Positions 1-11,605 are shown, numbered from the stretch's first letter. The stretch: 64,000 nucleotides of DNA from Tolypeutes matacus (GCA_026826555.1 JAKSZT010053764.1:37987520-38051519), one strand, 5' to 3'. Translations and numbers: made by a program. The notes: generated by a model not told the origin, from the sequence alone.

Positions 1-414
1 CACTCCCGCCGTTTTTGCTGTTTTGTGTCCATTTACTGGGTAATTCTCTGTGTCTGTTTCTCATCCTTCTCCTCCTGTCTTAACCAGGATTCGATCCTGG
101 GAATCTCCGATGAGGGAGAGAGGCATTCTGCCACCTGCGCCACCTCAATTCCTGGTTTTTCGGTGCATCTCATCTTGGCTCTCCCTTTTTACACTCTCCT
201 GTTCCGTCAATATCTTGCTGCGTGGTGGCTTAGTGCGGCCTGGCACGCCCGCGTGAGGGGCCTGGGGACTCACCTGCTCACGAGGCCTGGGGGCTCACCT
301 GCTCGCAGGTGGCCTGCGCACCTTCTATATTTTTTCTTTTACCGGGAGGTCCTGGAGATCAAACCAAGGTCCCTCCATATGGGAGATGGATGCCCAACCA
401 TTTGAGCCACATCC
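1..414 (-). repeat. Dimeric tRNA-derived SINE (DAS type), cut by window edge
   Basis: Two tRNA-like heads lie on the minus strand, at about 85-160 and 345-412. Each has a B-box-like motif and the 'gagccacat' end typical of this family in reverse complement. A linker containing 'cagcaagat'-type sequence joins them. The 3' end of the element lies beyond base 1. It has no snoRNA-like head, unlike the copies at 13.3 and 20.1 kb. Open frames here are SINE-derived and not genes. Confidence 0.85.
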
Positions 415-1650
415 ACCCCCCCATGTTTATTTTTAATATAATTTATTTAATTGTAAATTTATATAAATTAATTTTAAACAATGGTCGTGTTGAACAACTG
501 ACTTACAAAATCCCTGAAAATAAGCATTTGACTTTCATGTGCTTGTAGGAGCCAGCTCCAGCACACTAGCTCCCTCCCAGAGACCTCCATACTCTTCCTC
601 CTAGCTGGACTGGTTTCTAGGCTTTCTGCAGGGTTATGATCTTAAGATTCCCCTTTTAATAATCCTTTTATTCTTTGTTTCTTACTTACTCATCCTGCTG
701 GAATACATCCTCCGGTAACTTCTAAAGAAAGGCTGTGGAGTAAGTAACTTCTCTGAGTCCTTGCATATTTGACTATGTTCTTATGCTCTCCTCATACTTG
801 ATTGAAAGTTTGGGTTTAGAATTTTAAGTTGAAAATAATTTTCTTTCAGAATTTTGAAGGGTCTTCGCCATTGATTTCTAGTGCCTTGGACTGCTGGTAA
901 GCACATTGGTGCATACTTTTGCCCCTTTGGAAAATTTTAGGATCTTTTCTTCATTTTAGGGTTCTGAAATTTCATGGAAATTTGTCTAGGTCTATGTCTC
1001 TTTCATTCATTCTCTGGGACACTTGATGGACTTTTCAAAACGAAGATCCATGTCCTTTAGTTCTGTGATTACTTCTTGTATAATGTCTTTCATAATCTCC
1101 ATTGTTTTCTATTCTCTTTTTCTGGAACCTTATTAATCAAACATGAGGCTTCTCAGAGTGACTCTCTGTCTCTTACTTATCCTTCATTTTTCTGTATATT
1201 GTCTTTTGTCTTCAGAAGATTTCCTCAACTTTATCTTCCAACCATGTACTAAATTTTAATTTGGGCAATAATATTTTTAATTTCTTATTTTCTGATTGTT
1301 TTCTTTTCACAGCATCCTTTCTTATTTTATGGATCTAATATTTTCTTAAATCTCTCTGATAATAAGATTATGTTTAAAAGTTATTTTTTCCTTCCTTGAT
1401 TGTTTCTTCCAGGGCCATTTTTCTCCTTGTTTATTTTGATTTTTCCACTGTGTTTCCAAACTTACCAGTGCTCAGTACTGTATCTATTTTTGGAAATAGA
1501 AAACTTTTCAGGCAACCTTGAAATAATAACATTTTGTCTCTGTTTCACATGCAATTCTACCTTGTGGAGTTAATCCCAGAGAAATAATTGGATACAGAGC
1601 AAATAAGTGCATTCAAGGATGTCCACCCAACTTTACTTTTAGTAATAATA
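415..1650. other. AT-rich DNA, probably old LINE sequence
   Basis: No gene seen. The stretch about 790-1450 has the T-rich look of an old, minus-strand L1M-like 3' region, but I cannot assign a subfamily. The rest is low-complexity AT-rich sequence. Confidence 0.35.
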
Positions 1651-1705
1651 ATAAGCAATGTAAATTGAACACTTATGTGCCAAGCACATGGTTTAAGTGG
1701 CCTAC

Positions 1706-1914
1706 TTTTTTTTTTTTTAGTTATAGGGGATTGAACCTGGGACCTTGTATGTGGGAAGCTGGTTCTCAACCACTGATCCACATCAGCTCCCTTAAGTTGG
1801 GTCTCTCGTTTGTTTTGCTTGTTTTTTTTTTTTTCCTTAGGAGGCACCGGGAAGAGAACCTGGGACCTCCCATGTGGAAGCAGGTGCTCAACTGCTTGTG
1901 CTACATCTGTTCCC
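1706..1914 (-). repeat. Dimeric DAS SINE
   Basis: Two tRNA-like units in reverse complement (about 1716-1793 and 1838-1914), each preceded on the plus strand by a T-run (its A-rich tail). The direct repeat TGGCCTAC flanks it at 1698-1705 and 1915-1922, a plausible target-site duplication in the MIR. It has the same dimer type as 7030-7240 and 32140-32344. Confidence 0.85.
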
Positions 1915-1928
1915 TGGCCTACATTTTT

Positions 1929-3138
1929 AAAAAATATATTTTTTATTTTTTAAAAGATACTTAGATTACATAAATGTTACACAAAAAATATAGAGACTCC
2001 CATATGCCCCACTCCCTACACCTCCCACCCTCCCACACAAACAACATCCTTCATTAGTGTGGCACATTCATTGCAATTGATAAACGCATCCTGGGGCATT
2101 GCCATTGAGCATGGGCCATAGTTCACATTGTAGTTTATACTCTCACCCACACAATTCTGCAAGTTATGGGAAGATATAAAATGGCCTATATCTGTCATTG
2201 CAATGTCATTCAAGGTGATTCCTAAGTCCCAAAAAAGCCCCCGTATTATACTTGTTTTTCCCTCTCCCTGACCCCAGAGCCTCCAGGGGCCACTGCCTCC
2301 ACTTCAATGTGTAATTTCTTCCACTGCTAGAAGCACAGTAAGTCTATAGTAGAATACCACTAAGTCCACTCTAGTCCATAGTTCATTCCCCAATCCTGAG
2401 GATTCTGGGATGGTGATGTCCACTCTGCCTCTGATTGAGAGGGGACTTCGATCCCATACAGCCTATGGATGGGACTCTCTTGCTTGTAGTTGTAGGCTCT
2501 CTCATTTCCTTGGTATAGTGGTTGTCAATCCTCACCTCCTTGTTAGTTGTCCTGGGTGAGTCCAATGAACTGGAGAGTAGGTGTTGCAACTCCACTGATG
2601 CTCAGGGCCCAGCTGGCACATGGACATCCCAAAGATTCCAGTCTCTTGGACATATCCCTACAAACTCCAGCACCAAGTGTAGGTTTAAATAGAAGGGACA
2701 GATGAGCCATGCATAGGGAAACCATAACTGAATCCACCTTTGTCACTCTCAGGAGCACAAACTCCAAAGTAGGGCCCATTGGCAAGGCACCAAACTCTGG
2801 GGCTATCTGCCCTGACCATAGGACTTGGGTATCTCTAGAGCCCTCAGGAGCCCCACTATTTGGGGTAGTATCTACTTTGGCAGTCTATGAGATCCTGCTG
2901 AGATATGCATATTTGTTACCTCTGGGATGACCTCCTGACTCACTTTGAAGTCTCTTAGCCATATAAACTCATTTTACATTTCCCCCCTTTTATTTGAGGT
3001 CTCTTTGCAGTTCATTACTAGTTGGTGCTTGGTAGTAGTCCCTTGGTGCCAGGGAGGCTCATCCCTGGGAGTCATGTCCCATGCTGGGGGGAATATAATG
3101 CATTTATATGCTGAGTTTGGCTTAGAGAGAGGTCTTGT
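1929..3138 (-). repeat. LINE-like block inserted in MIR
   Basis: A block of about 1.2 kb, T-rich at its left (3') end, flanked by CTACATTTTT at 1919-1928 and 3139-3148. It is clearly homologous over most of its length to 25085-26070 (shared tracts include 'attagtgtgg.acatt' and 'cattgcaat.tcat'). I see no long reading frame and cannot name the family; an L1 3' region or HAL1-like element is the best guess. Confidence 0.6.
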
Positions 3139-3390
3139 CTACATTTTTTAACTCATTTAATTCTCACAAAACCCATTTGGGTTAGGTAATGTTATTATCC
3201 CTATTTAATAGATGAGGACACAGGCTCAGAGAGGATATGCAGCTTATCCATGACTGCACAGTTAATAAGTGGCAGGATTCTGCCTCAGGCTGCAAACTCC
3301 AGAGTGTGTGCTCTTATGCAATAAGTAATATCAGTGAAATAGAAGAAAAGACTAAAATATTAACAGTGGTTATTTCTGGGTTATGGAAGT

Positions 3391-3413
3391 ATGATGATGA
3401 TGATGATGATGAT
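3391..3413. repeat. (ATG)n microsatellite
   Basis: About seven perfect ATG/GAT units just downstream of the MIR. It creates the run of Asp codons in a spurious open frame. Confidence 0.95.
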
Positions 3414-3940
3414 TGGTGAATTTCCTTTTATTTAACTTTAAAAAATTGGAATTGTGTGCATAAATGTTTTATAAAATTGCTATTTTTAATTGAGATGTAA
3501 TTCACATCTTAAAATCCACCCTTTAAAGTGTAAAATTCAGTGATTTTTATATATTCACAAAGTCGTGTGAGCATCTCCACTATCTAACATTTTCATCACC
3601 CCCAACTGAATGAGGAATCACTCCCCATTCCCTCCTCTGTTCAGCATCTGGCACCACTAATCTACTTTGTCTCTATGGATTTACCTATTCACAATGGGCA
3701 AGCTCTGAATCAGGTTAAATAAGGACAGTATTGTGAGAGGGGTGTTCCTCAGAATCACCAGACAAATCAAATAATGGCAATTCTTTGAGAATGGGGCTAT
3801 GAAGGAGCTCCAACCCCATTCTGCTCCCTCCAGTGGCTGGCAGGCTACAGGTTTTCACCATGATTTGGGGGTGTTGGTTTTCGAGGTTTCTGTAGAGCTA
3901 GGGAAGGGGTTGTCTAATTTTCTACATTGAGCTAATATTG

Positions 3941-4042
3941 GTTTTTGTTGTTGTTGTTTGTTTTTAGGAGGTACCAGAGATTGAACTTGAGACCGTGTTA
4001 GTGGGAGGCAGGCACTTAACCACTGAGCTACATCTGCTCCCC
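3941..4042 (-). repeat. DAS SINE monomer
   Basis: One tRNA-like unit in reverse complement (gaggtaccagagattgaac ... ccactgagctacat), with a (GTT)n/T-rich tail on its left side. Diverged. No clear TSD. Confidence 0.8.
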
Positions 4043-4150
4043 AAGACATTGTTTTTAAATCAGAAAAACTACTGAATAAATGATTCTCAGCTTTGGATTT
4101 TGCTTTTGTTATATTTTATTTTTTCTTATTACAAATAAACAGTAAGACAG

Positions 4151-4792
4151 TATAGCAGTTTGGCATTGTTTATGAATTCCAAAAATATTGGATTGTGATT
4201 GTAAATTGGTCTGTTCCTCTGGACATATTTGATTGTGTTAAATTCAGAGGTTTCACTTTTATTTGATTAAATAATGATTAAAGCTTTGATTGGACCACAT
4301 CAGTAGGATGTTGAGGGGACTCACAGAGAAAACTATATGGCAGAGGAGTTAGTTGGAGTTTTTTTGGATACTGGAATTCCAGGAAGTAAACATACAGAAG
4401 AAGAACACAGAGGAATAGAGACAGCTCCATAGACATAGCAGTGGCCCTGGGGAGAGAGAGACTCTGAAAATCTACAGCTGACCTTGTGGAGAGAACAGAG
4501 CAGCTGAACCTGGAGAGAAATGAGCCCTGGGAGAGAGATGAGACTTATCCAACCCTACAGCTAAGACTGGAGGAACCTGGGACCACAGAGCCTTAGGAGG
4601 ATGAGGAAGGCTGAACCCTTGCAGATGTTGGCAGCCATATTGCTCTAACACATAGCAACAGACTATGGTGAGAGAAGTAACTGATGCTTTATGGCCTGGT
4701 AACTGTAACCTTCTACCCCAAATAAATGCCCTTTATAAAATTCAACAGATTTCTGGTACTTTGCATTTGTACCTCTTTGTCTGACTAATACA
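4151..4792 (+). mobile_element. Solo LTR, xenarthran family A (TGTAGCAG...CTAATACA)
   Basis: A 642 bp element beginning TATAGCAGTTTGG (TG decayed to TA) and ending CTAATACA. The exact 5 bp duplication GACAG flanks it at 4146-4150 and 4793-4797. An AATAAA poly(A) signal lies about 70 bp before the 3' end. A 5 bp TSD with TG...CA ends and no internal coding fits a solo ERV-L/MaLR-type LTR. Related copies: 16125-16712, 18329-18887, 27001-27409, 44428-45075 and the A-tailed copy at 49934-50161. Confidence 0.8.
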
Positions 4793-4797
4793 GACAG

Positions 4798-5439
4798 GAA
4801 TAGGAATGCTTGAGAAAGAGCAAAGGTACAGTATTATCAGAATCAGAATCTAAAGTTAGAATCACTGATTTTTAATTTTGTGTCCTAACAAATTTTTGTC
4901 ATTTATTTTTTCAATTAGAGAATTCAGAAAATTTAAGGAAAATGAATCAAAATCATTATTATAGAATAACTGTTCAATATAAAAAATGTGACTTACAACA
5001 ATTAAAGGAAGAGTTTTTCTTGTGAATTTTATTTGAGTAATAATGATTAAATCATTCTAAATGTCATTCACTAAAGCAACTCTTTTCGTATTTCAGACGG
5101 TTTCATCTATTATGTAACTGACAATCAACATGTACCAAATCTTATAGCATTAAGTCTATAATAAATTCTTAGTTTGGTCTTATCCAATTCATCTTCTAGA
5201 TTATTCATTTTCTCTTTTAAAACCTAAGCCTTTTGAAAGTCCATGTGGGTTCAGCAGTGGTTTTGGAATGGTTTCTAGCAATGGTTTCTAACCCTGGCAA
5301 ACCAAGATTTAGGAGTTTATATAAATATTCCCTGTTAATACAAACTAGGAGAAAATTGAGCTGATCCAAGTTCCAACCTCAATATTTCTAAATTATACAT
5401 CAATCTCACTTCCTCATCCTCAGTCATCAAATCATATTA
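4798..5439. other. Low-copy AT-rich DNA
   Basis: No gene, SINE or LTR seen. Weakly structured AT-rich sequence between a solo LTR and an L1M fragment. Confidence 0.4.
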
Positions 5440-5915
5440 CACACACACAAATCTCTCAAAACTCAATATTAAGAAAACAAACAACCCAATAAAAGAACAC
5501 ATACTTCACCAAGAAATATAATATAGATGGCAAATAAGTACATGAAAAGATGCTAACTTCATTAGCTATGAGGAAACACAAATTAAAGCCACAATGAGAT
5601 AGTACCACATACCTATTAGAATGGCTAAAATTAAAAAGACTGACCATTCCAAGTGTTCTCAATGATGTGGAGCAACTGGAACTCTCATACATTTCTTGGA
5701 GTAATGTGAAATGGCACAATTACTCTGAAAACAGTATGGCAGTTTCATAAAGAATTAAACATACATCTACCATATGATCCTGCCATTCCACTCCTTGGTA
5801 TTTACCCAAGAGAAATGAAAGCTTATGTCAATACAAAGAGTTGAAAATAAATATTCATAGCAGCTTTATTTGTGATAGGCAAAAATTATACACAACCCCA
5901 ATGATGAAACCTGGT
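5440..5915 (+). repeat. Old L1 (L1M-like) ORF2 3' fragment
   Basis: Plus-strand sequence resembles the C-terminal part of L1 ORF2: the 'ctatgaggaaacacaaattaaagccacaatgagatagtaccac' region, then 'ctaccatatgatcctgccattccactcc' and 'tatttacccaagagaaatgaaa'. All frames are broken. It is an ancient fragment, far more decayed than the L1s at 14-18 kb. Confidence 0.75.
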
Positions 5916-6009
5916 AAAAATCATCTATGTCTGAGGCTTAAAAAAGGATAGCTCTTAGATTACCTATTCAATTTCTCTAAGGTTTGGTTTATTTAGGCTT
6001 TCAACCTCT

Positions 6010-6122
6010 TTTTTAATTATTTATTTATTTATTTATTTTTTTACCAGGAGGTCCCGGGGATCGAACCCGGGTCCCTCCATATGGGAGACGGACGCCCAAC
6101 CAGTTGAGCCACATCCGACCCC
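6010..6122 (-). repeat. DAS SINE monomer
   Basis: Well-preserved tRNA-like head in reverse complement. On the plus strand it shows gatcgaacccgggtccct and gagccacatccgacccc, preceded by a (TTTA)n tail. CpGs are partly kept, so it is fairly young. Confidence 0.9.
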
Positions 6123-7029
6123 TTGAATTAATTTTAATAACATATTTTCTCAGAAAAATGATCAACCCATTTCTCTCAATTTTTTCTAAAGCTACTTATT
6201 TGTGTTTTCTCTTTCTTGATCAAAACTTGATAAAGATTTGTCTAATTATTCATCTTTGAAAAGCAACTTTTTGCTTTTATTTTATCGATCATTTCTACTA
6301 TATTTTTTGTTTTCTGTTTCCTTAGGTTCTGTTTATATTTATTTAGTTCTTTATTTTTTTATACGTTAGATTAATTTTATTTTTTTGAATTATATGCAAA
6401 ATTCATTTTTAAGACACACTTATTTACTTACTATATTTTGAGTACTATTTTAGTTATAGCCCACATGAAATGTAATGTTCTATGTAGTTTTCTTATTGTT
6501 ATTCATTTCAAAATACTTCATTTTCTGTTTTCTTTCTCAATGGTTAATTTAGAGGGCTTTTAAAAATTTCAAGCTGATGATTTTCCTTGTTCTGCACCCT
6601 TTTGTTGTTAATTTCAAATATTATTATAGTAGGTTAGAGAAGGTAGCCTGTGGCCTGATGGAAGGGAAATTTCTGTGAATGAATACTGAAGATCTGTTGA
6701 TGACAAATTCTATATATAGCTACAGGATCAATCTTGTTGATTGTGTTATTAAAATGCTCCATATTTTATTGGTGTGCTTTATCTGTTAATTTAAAAGTCT
6801 TTATCTCTTATTGGGCTTTTCTGTTTTTCCTTATATTTGTTTTACTTTACATATTTTGAAGTTATATTACTAGGTACAAAAAGATTCATGGCATCTTTAC
6901 TTGGTAGATCATATTTTAAAATTCTTATGCAATAGGTTTTTGTTATGATGAATGTCTTTTCTTTGTGTTATATCTTGTTTGACATTAATATTTCTGTATC
7001 AGCTTTCTTTTTGGTTCTATTTTACTTTT

Positions 7030-7240
7030 CTTTTTGAGGTACTGGGGGCCGGGGATTGAACCTGGGACCTCCTATGTGGGAAGCCAATGTTCAACCACTG
7101 AGCCTCATTGACTCCCCTGAGTTGGATTTTTCATTTGTTTACTTGTTTTGTTTTATTTTAGTAGGCACCGGGAACCAAACCTGGGACCTGCCATGTGGGA
7201 AGCAGGCACTCAATTGCTTGAGCTATATCATCCATTCCCC
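7030..7240 (-). repeat. Dimeric DAS SINE
   Basis: Two tRNA-like units in reverse complement joined by a T-rich linker (catttgtttacttgttttg). The exact 13 bp TSD CTATTTTACTTTT lies at 7017-7029 and 7241-7253. The linker matches the SINE split by the PCNP copy at 47.9-50.6 kb. Confidence 0.92.
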
Positions 7241-7459
7241 CTATTTTACTTTTTAAATCCCTTTTTAAATACTTTATTTAAAAATAAATTCAGACTTACA
7301 GAAAACTTGTAAAAATAATATAAAGAACTCCCAAATATCCTTTACCCAGATTCCTGAAATGTTAGCATTTTCCATGCTTTATCATTCTCTCTCTTTCTTC
7401 ACATTTTCTCTGAAACATTTATTTTTTAATTTTTTCTCTGAAACATTTAAGAGTAAGTT

Positions 7460-7815
7460 CCAGGGAAGTGGATGTGGCTCAAGCGATTGGGGTCCCGCCT
7501 ACCATATGGGAGGTCCCTCCTGGTGAAGGCAAGCTGTTCTGTGCAGTGAAGGTGGCCTGCACGTAGAGCTGATGCAACAAGATGACATAACAAAAAAGAG
7601 ACACAGAGGAAAAGACAATGGGGAGACACAACAAACCAGGGAGCTAAGGTGGCTCAAGCGATTGAGTGCCTCTCTCCCACATTGGAGGTCCCAGAATCGG
7701 TACCTGGTGCCTCCTAAAGAGAAGACAAGAAGATAGGACAAGCAGACACAGAAGAACGTGCAGCAAATGGACACGGAGACTGCAAGCAGCAAGGGGAGGG
7801 GGGACTAAAAAGAAA
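7460..7815 (+). repeat. Dimeric DAS SINE, long form
   Basis: Two tRNA-like heads on the plus strand (from about 7463 and 7638), each followed by a 'gacacag/gacaag'-rich body. The exact 11 bp TSD AAGAGTAAGTT lies at 7449-7459 and 7816-7826. It is the plus-strand counterpart of the dimers at 45827 and 55401. Confidence 0.92.
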
Positions 7816-8469
7816 AAGAGTAAGTTACAGATATGGTGCCCCTTTATCTCTAAATAAGTCAGTGTTTATTTCCTAAAAACAAGAACTAAAACAGTACATT
7901 TTTCACAAAAAAGGAAATTAATATTGATACAGAGCTATTATCTAATCTCCAGATTTTATTAAATTTTCACTATCTCTACTATCTATTTAGCAAATAAAAA
8001 GAGATTTTTTTTTTCTGGTGAAGGATCTAGTCCAAGGTCACATGTTTTATTTAGTTGTCATGTCCACTACTTTTGTCAAACTTTTTGTGTGATTTTGTTT
8101 CAGGTGTGTCTCCTATATGTAGAATATAGCTGGATTAAAATTTTAAACACACCCTAAGATTGACTTTTAATAAGAGATTTTAACCATTCATATTATTGTC
8201 AATGCACATGCACTTGAATTTTCCTCTGCCGTACATTTATGTTTTCTGTTTATTTAGTGCTGTCTTACTGTTTCTTTCTCTTTTATTTCTTTCCTGTCTC
8301 TTGATAGGTTAATGAGTTTTCTTTGATTTGAAAGTTGAACATTCTATTTTTATTCTTAAATCTTTAACATATATACTTAAATTTTAATTTTTCTATTGCA
8401 GTCCAGGATTGATCATTATCTCTATTTTCCCCTTAGCAAGATAATCTTAGGAAGAGTTATCATGTTCTT

Positions 8470-9337
8470 TTTTTTTTTTAATTTTTTTATTTTTTTATTT
8501 TTTTATTTTCATAAAATCAGTTTATTAGGACAATTTTCCAACAAAAAAAAGTTTCAAAGAAGCATAATTTTGACAGAAATACACTTAATGGATTAGCAGT
8601 GATCCTGTCAGAAACCAGTTTAACTGAGAGGTCAGTCAAACCAGTCATTTGATAATGTATATAAAAAAGAACAGGGAATCTTTTTTTCTATTGGGAGGGG
8701 AGAAAGTTAACCAAGGGACCACTTATTCCCCCAAAATGGAACAAATCACTTTTTCCTCAATTTTTAAAAACTTAGATTCATCATGATATCAGTCCTGTCA
8801 CTGCCCAAGTTTTGTCATTGCCTGGTGTTTGTCACTGCTCTGAGTAACAGAGACTTCTTCTCCTTAGAGATTGCTTTTTAATTAGGAATAACGTTTTCAA
8901 AAATAAATCCAATATAAATAGATTTCCCAAAACCACTAAGAAGTTCTTTAATTCCATCTGTAGCCAGAGAAGGAAGACAAAAGATGGAGAAAGAAGGAAA
9001 AGAAAGTGGGAACAGAGAGGAAAATATAAAGTAGGAGGGAGGACGGAAAAGAGAGATATAAGGGGGGGGGAAATAAAAGTGCATAGAAAGAGGAGAGGCA
9101 AGTAGAAGAAATATAGCAAGAAATTGAAAAGTGGTGAAAAGATAAAGGAAAGACAGATGACTCGTGGTTGAAGAGTAAATTAATTTGGTTCTGTTTTATT
9201 TATATATTTATTTTTGGTTTATGAGAAGAGATGCTTTAGTATGCTAAATGGGCATGAACCACTCACCACAGCTATTTAATATCCCTACACTTTCCACAAT
9301 TCTTTCTGAGCAGATCACCTGAGGTGCTGCTGTTTTC
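8470..9337 (-). pseudogene. Retroposed 3' end of an unidentified transcript
   Basis: On the minus strand this unit ends with AATAAA (plus-strand TTTATT at 8521-8526) and an A-rich tail (T-rich 8470-8510). The 15 bp repeat AGTTATCATGTTCTT at 8455-8469 and 9499-9513 flanks it together with 9338-9496. Its upstream part is strongly pyrimidine-rich on the minus strand and runs into CTACAG at 8958-8963, which looks like a polypyrimidine tract and 3' splice site. The source may therefore have been a partly unspliced transcript carrying a terminal exon. I do not recognise the gene. Short frames after the splice-like AG (ending near 8878) are not identifiable. Its 5' end joins a poly(A)-tailed snoRNA-like unit. 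Confidence 0.55.
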
Positions 9338-9356
9338 TTTTTTTTTTTTTTTTTTT
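9338..9356 (-). repeat. Poly(A) tail of the snoRNA-like unit
   Basis: An uninterrupted run of 19 T on the plus strand (19 A on the minus strand) lies exactly between the snoRNA-like segment and the transcript fragment. It indicates that the snoRNA-like RNA was polyadenylated when copied. Confidence 0.85.
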
Positions 9357-9496
9357 CAGGCTCAGTTTATCACCAGCATTCTAAAAACCAGAGCTAGGGA
9401 GAAAAACTAGGTCTATGGACACATGCGTGGTTTCTAATATAGCGAATGTTTAGCCTACCCTGATTATCACAAAATCAGGACAGTGAGAATATTCGC
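9357..9496 (-). ncRNA. H/ACA snoRNA-like retroposed unit, copy 1
   Basis: About 140 bp homologous to 13844-13984 and 20676-20814. Read on the minus strand it folds as hairpin-hinge-hairpin-tail: an inner CCTGATT/AATCAGG stem, an ATATTA hinge fitting H box ANANNA, then a second hairpin with a CTAGG/CCTAG-type stem, ending near ATAAAC (an AUA-type ACA box three bases from the end). This copy carries a poly(A) tail. It abuts the target duplication at 9499-9513, so it is the 5' end of the whole insertion. It is a retrocopy, not an intronic snoRNA gene. The snoRNA identity is inferred from fold and length (~132 nt); I cannot name the parent. Confidence 0.6.
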
Positions 9497-9513
9497 AAAG
9501 TTATCATGTTCTT

Positions 9514-9780
9514 CCCACCCTTCTTGCTATCTCTGATATTGAATTTGCCTGAGATTTTTAGTTCCAATTAACAGTATAAATTAACAACTTTATACTTTTT
9601 ACTACTTTACTGGATTTTTGCTCACCACTGATTTGTATATCCATGCTTTATATTTTTCATTTTGATAGACTAGATCACTGAGTAATTCATTCTGAAAGAG
9701 TCTGATGCTGATTAATTTTTTAAGTTCTTAAATGCTAATTTTGTTAGATATATAATTCTAGATTTAAACTATGCCCTGAG
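9514..9780. other. Old LINE-like AT-rich DNA
   Basis: T-rich sequence without a gene, continuous with the target of the 8.47-9.50 kb insertion. Probably an old L1M fragment. Confidence 0.35.
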
Positions 9781-9945
9781 ATGGGAGCAGATGTGGCTCA
9801 AGCAGTTGGGTGCCTGCCTCCCACATGGGAGGACCCACGTTCAGTTCCAGGAGCCTCCTAAAGAAGACGAACAGACACAATGAGCAGACACAGCAAGCAG
9901 ACAGACGAGGGAGCCATCTCATGGGAGAAAAAAAAATAAAATATT
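9781..9945 (+). repeat. DAS SINE monomer with body and A-tail
   Basis: A tRNA-like head (gatgtggctcaagcagttgg; B box degraded) followed by the gaacagacacaatgagcagac body and an A-rich tail near 9930-9942. The reverse-complement counterpart is at 53630-53787. Confidence 0.88.
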
Positions 9946-11395
9946 TCCTAAGAATTCTATCATCTATGAGCATCCAGATTGCTAATAAGAAGTCTGACTT
10001 CAATCTGATTGTTGCTCCTCTGTAGGCAAAATGTTTTCTCTCTTGAAGCTTTTAGCATTTTTTCTCTTTGCCTCAGTGTTATAAAATTTCCCCATGATAT
10101 GTCCAGGTATGGTCTTTTAAAAATCATCCTGTATGGCACTTGGCACTTTCAATCTGAAGGACTCATCTTTTTTCAGCTCTAGGAAAAATCCAAATCACCC
10201 TCAACTTTCTCTTCTCTAGAAGATCATAAAGTTGCCTAACAAGTCTCTCCCAATCTCTTTATGTCCTTCTCAAATGCATTCTCCATAAAATAATTAAAAT
10301 TACTGGTAAACCTCTTTATTATGGAAAATTTCAATGCATATAAAAGTAGAGAGACTACTATAATCCCCAATATACTCATCACTCAGTAAAAACAATTATC
10401 AACTCAAAGACAATCTTGTTTAACCCCTACCTTCCCTCACTATCCCTCCATTTTTTGTGACCTAAATCCCAGATATCACATAATTTCATCTGTAACTATT
10501 TCTCTAAAAGACACTCTTTAAAAAAAAATATGACCACAATGCCTTGAGATTCTACGAAATTTCATGAAGTCGTAGCTCATTTCCGTTCTGTCCCCTCCCC
10601 TCCCCTCTCCTCCCTTTCCCTTCCTATCTTCCTCCCTCTCCTTCTTCTCTCAGAACAATCATTCCCACAAGAAAATAGATTTCTTGATCATCTTATGTAC
10701 ATGTTTCTTAGAATTTGGGTTACTTTTCTCTACATGGCTGTCCCTTGTGTGTCTATCTGAATGGACATGGTCCTGGACTGTAGCAAAGCATAAGGTTCTC
10801 ATTTGAGGGTCTACTTCAAAATCATCTGTAAAAAGTATAGATACCCTGGTTTCCCCATTTCCTATCCTCAGACATTCTGACTCACCAAGTCCTGAAATGG
10901 AGCTTGATATCTATATATTGAGCAAGCCCTGAAGGGGATTTGGAAGCTTCTTGAAACCACTGCCGCAGGGATTAGAATTATGTCTACACAATACCTAAAT
11001 CACTGGTTTCTTCATTTAGTAGGCAATTGGTGTGTCTGTGTGGAGAACCCTAAACAAAGCGAAACAAAATGCCCTAAAGCAAGATACCATCTTGGCTCTT
11101 GTGGAGCCTGTGGTCTCATTAGTAAAACAACTGCTGAGAAAGTAAGACCACTCTGGGGTTAGGCTGGTTCAGGAAAGCTTCAGAAAAAGAGTAGTCCCAA
11201 AGTTGAAGCTTGAACAATGTGGAGGATTTGAGTGAGTGGAGAAAAGGAGGAGAGGACATTTGCAGCAGGGGAATAATGTAAGGAAAGGCATAGACAATAA
11301 TTGAGCCTAACTTATCAAGGAGACTTGTCAAAGTGGAGAGGAGAGTTCATTAGGAAATCTTTTGGGCAAGTGAAGCCAAGTGATGAAGGTTGTTG
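9946..11395. other. Low-copy DNA with an old LINE 3'-like patch
   Basis: No gene recognised. About 10300-10530 resembles an ancient LINE 3' region. A polypyrimidine tract spans about 10588-10652. The rest (10660-11395) looks single-copy. Confidence 0.4.
10588..10652. repeat. Polypyrimidine tract
   Basis: An almost uninterrupted C/T run, mostly CCCCT and CCTT units. A simple low-complexity tract. Confidence 0.85.
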
Positions 11396-11399
11396 GGTG

Positions 11400-11605
11400 C
11401 CAGGTGAGAAGTTTGTCCTTGGAATCAAGAAGACCCAGGCTTGAATCCTGCCCCCACCACTTGCTACTGATTGTGATTTTTAGAAAGGTTGTTTATCTTC
11501 CCTGAGACTGTTTTCTTCTGTCCCTGAGATGTTGGAGGATTAAACAAGATAGCAGTGCCTGGCAAAAGTAGGCAATCAGTAAGTGGCAGTTATTGCTATT
11601 ATTGA
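11400..11605 (-). repeat. MIR SINE
   Basis: Reverse-complement MIR pattern: 'aggcttgaatcctg', then 'cttccctgagactg', 'aggattaaac' and 'gcagtgcctggc' in the MIR order. Confidence 0.7.

Larger units (their letters stand above)
1655..3330 (+). repeat. MIR SINE split by two later insertions
   Basis: MIR-like sequence runs from about 1655 to 1705 (the 'cacttatgtgccaagcac' portion) and resumes at about 3149-3330 with the MIR core and 3' part (ttaactcatttaattctcac, then the gatgaggacacaggctcagag region). The gap holds a DAS SINE dimer (1706-1914) and a ~1.2 kb LINE-like block (1929-3138). Joining the two outer parts restores a continuous MIR. Confidence 0.75.
6125..8454 (-). repeat. L1M-like and LINE mosaic with SINE insertions
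   Basis: T-rich sequence typical of minus-strand L1M ORF2 at about 6160-7016 and 8090-8454, around an old LINE 3'-end-like block (7254-7448 continuing at 7827-8090). No intact frame. Two SINE dimers (7030-7240 and 7460-7815) sit inside it. Confidence 0.55.
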
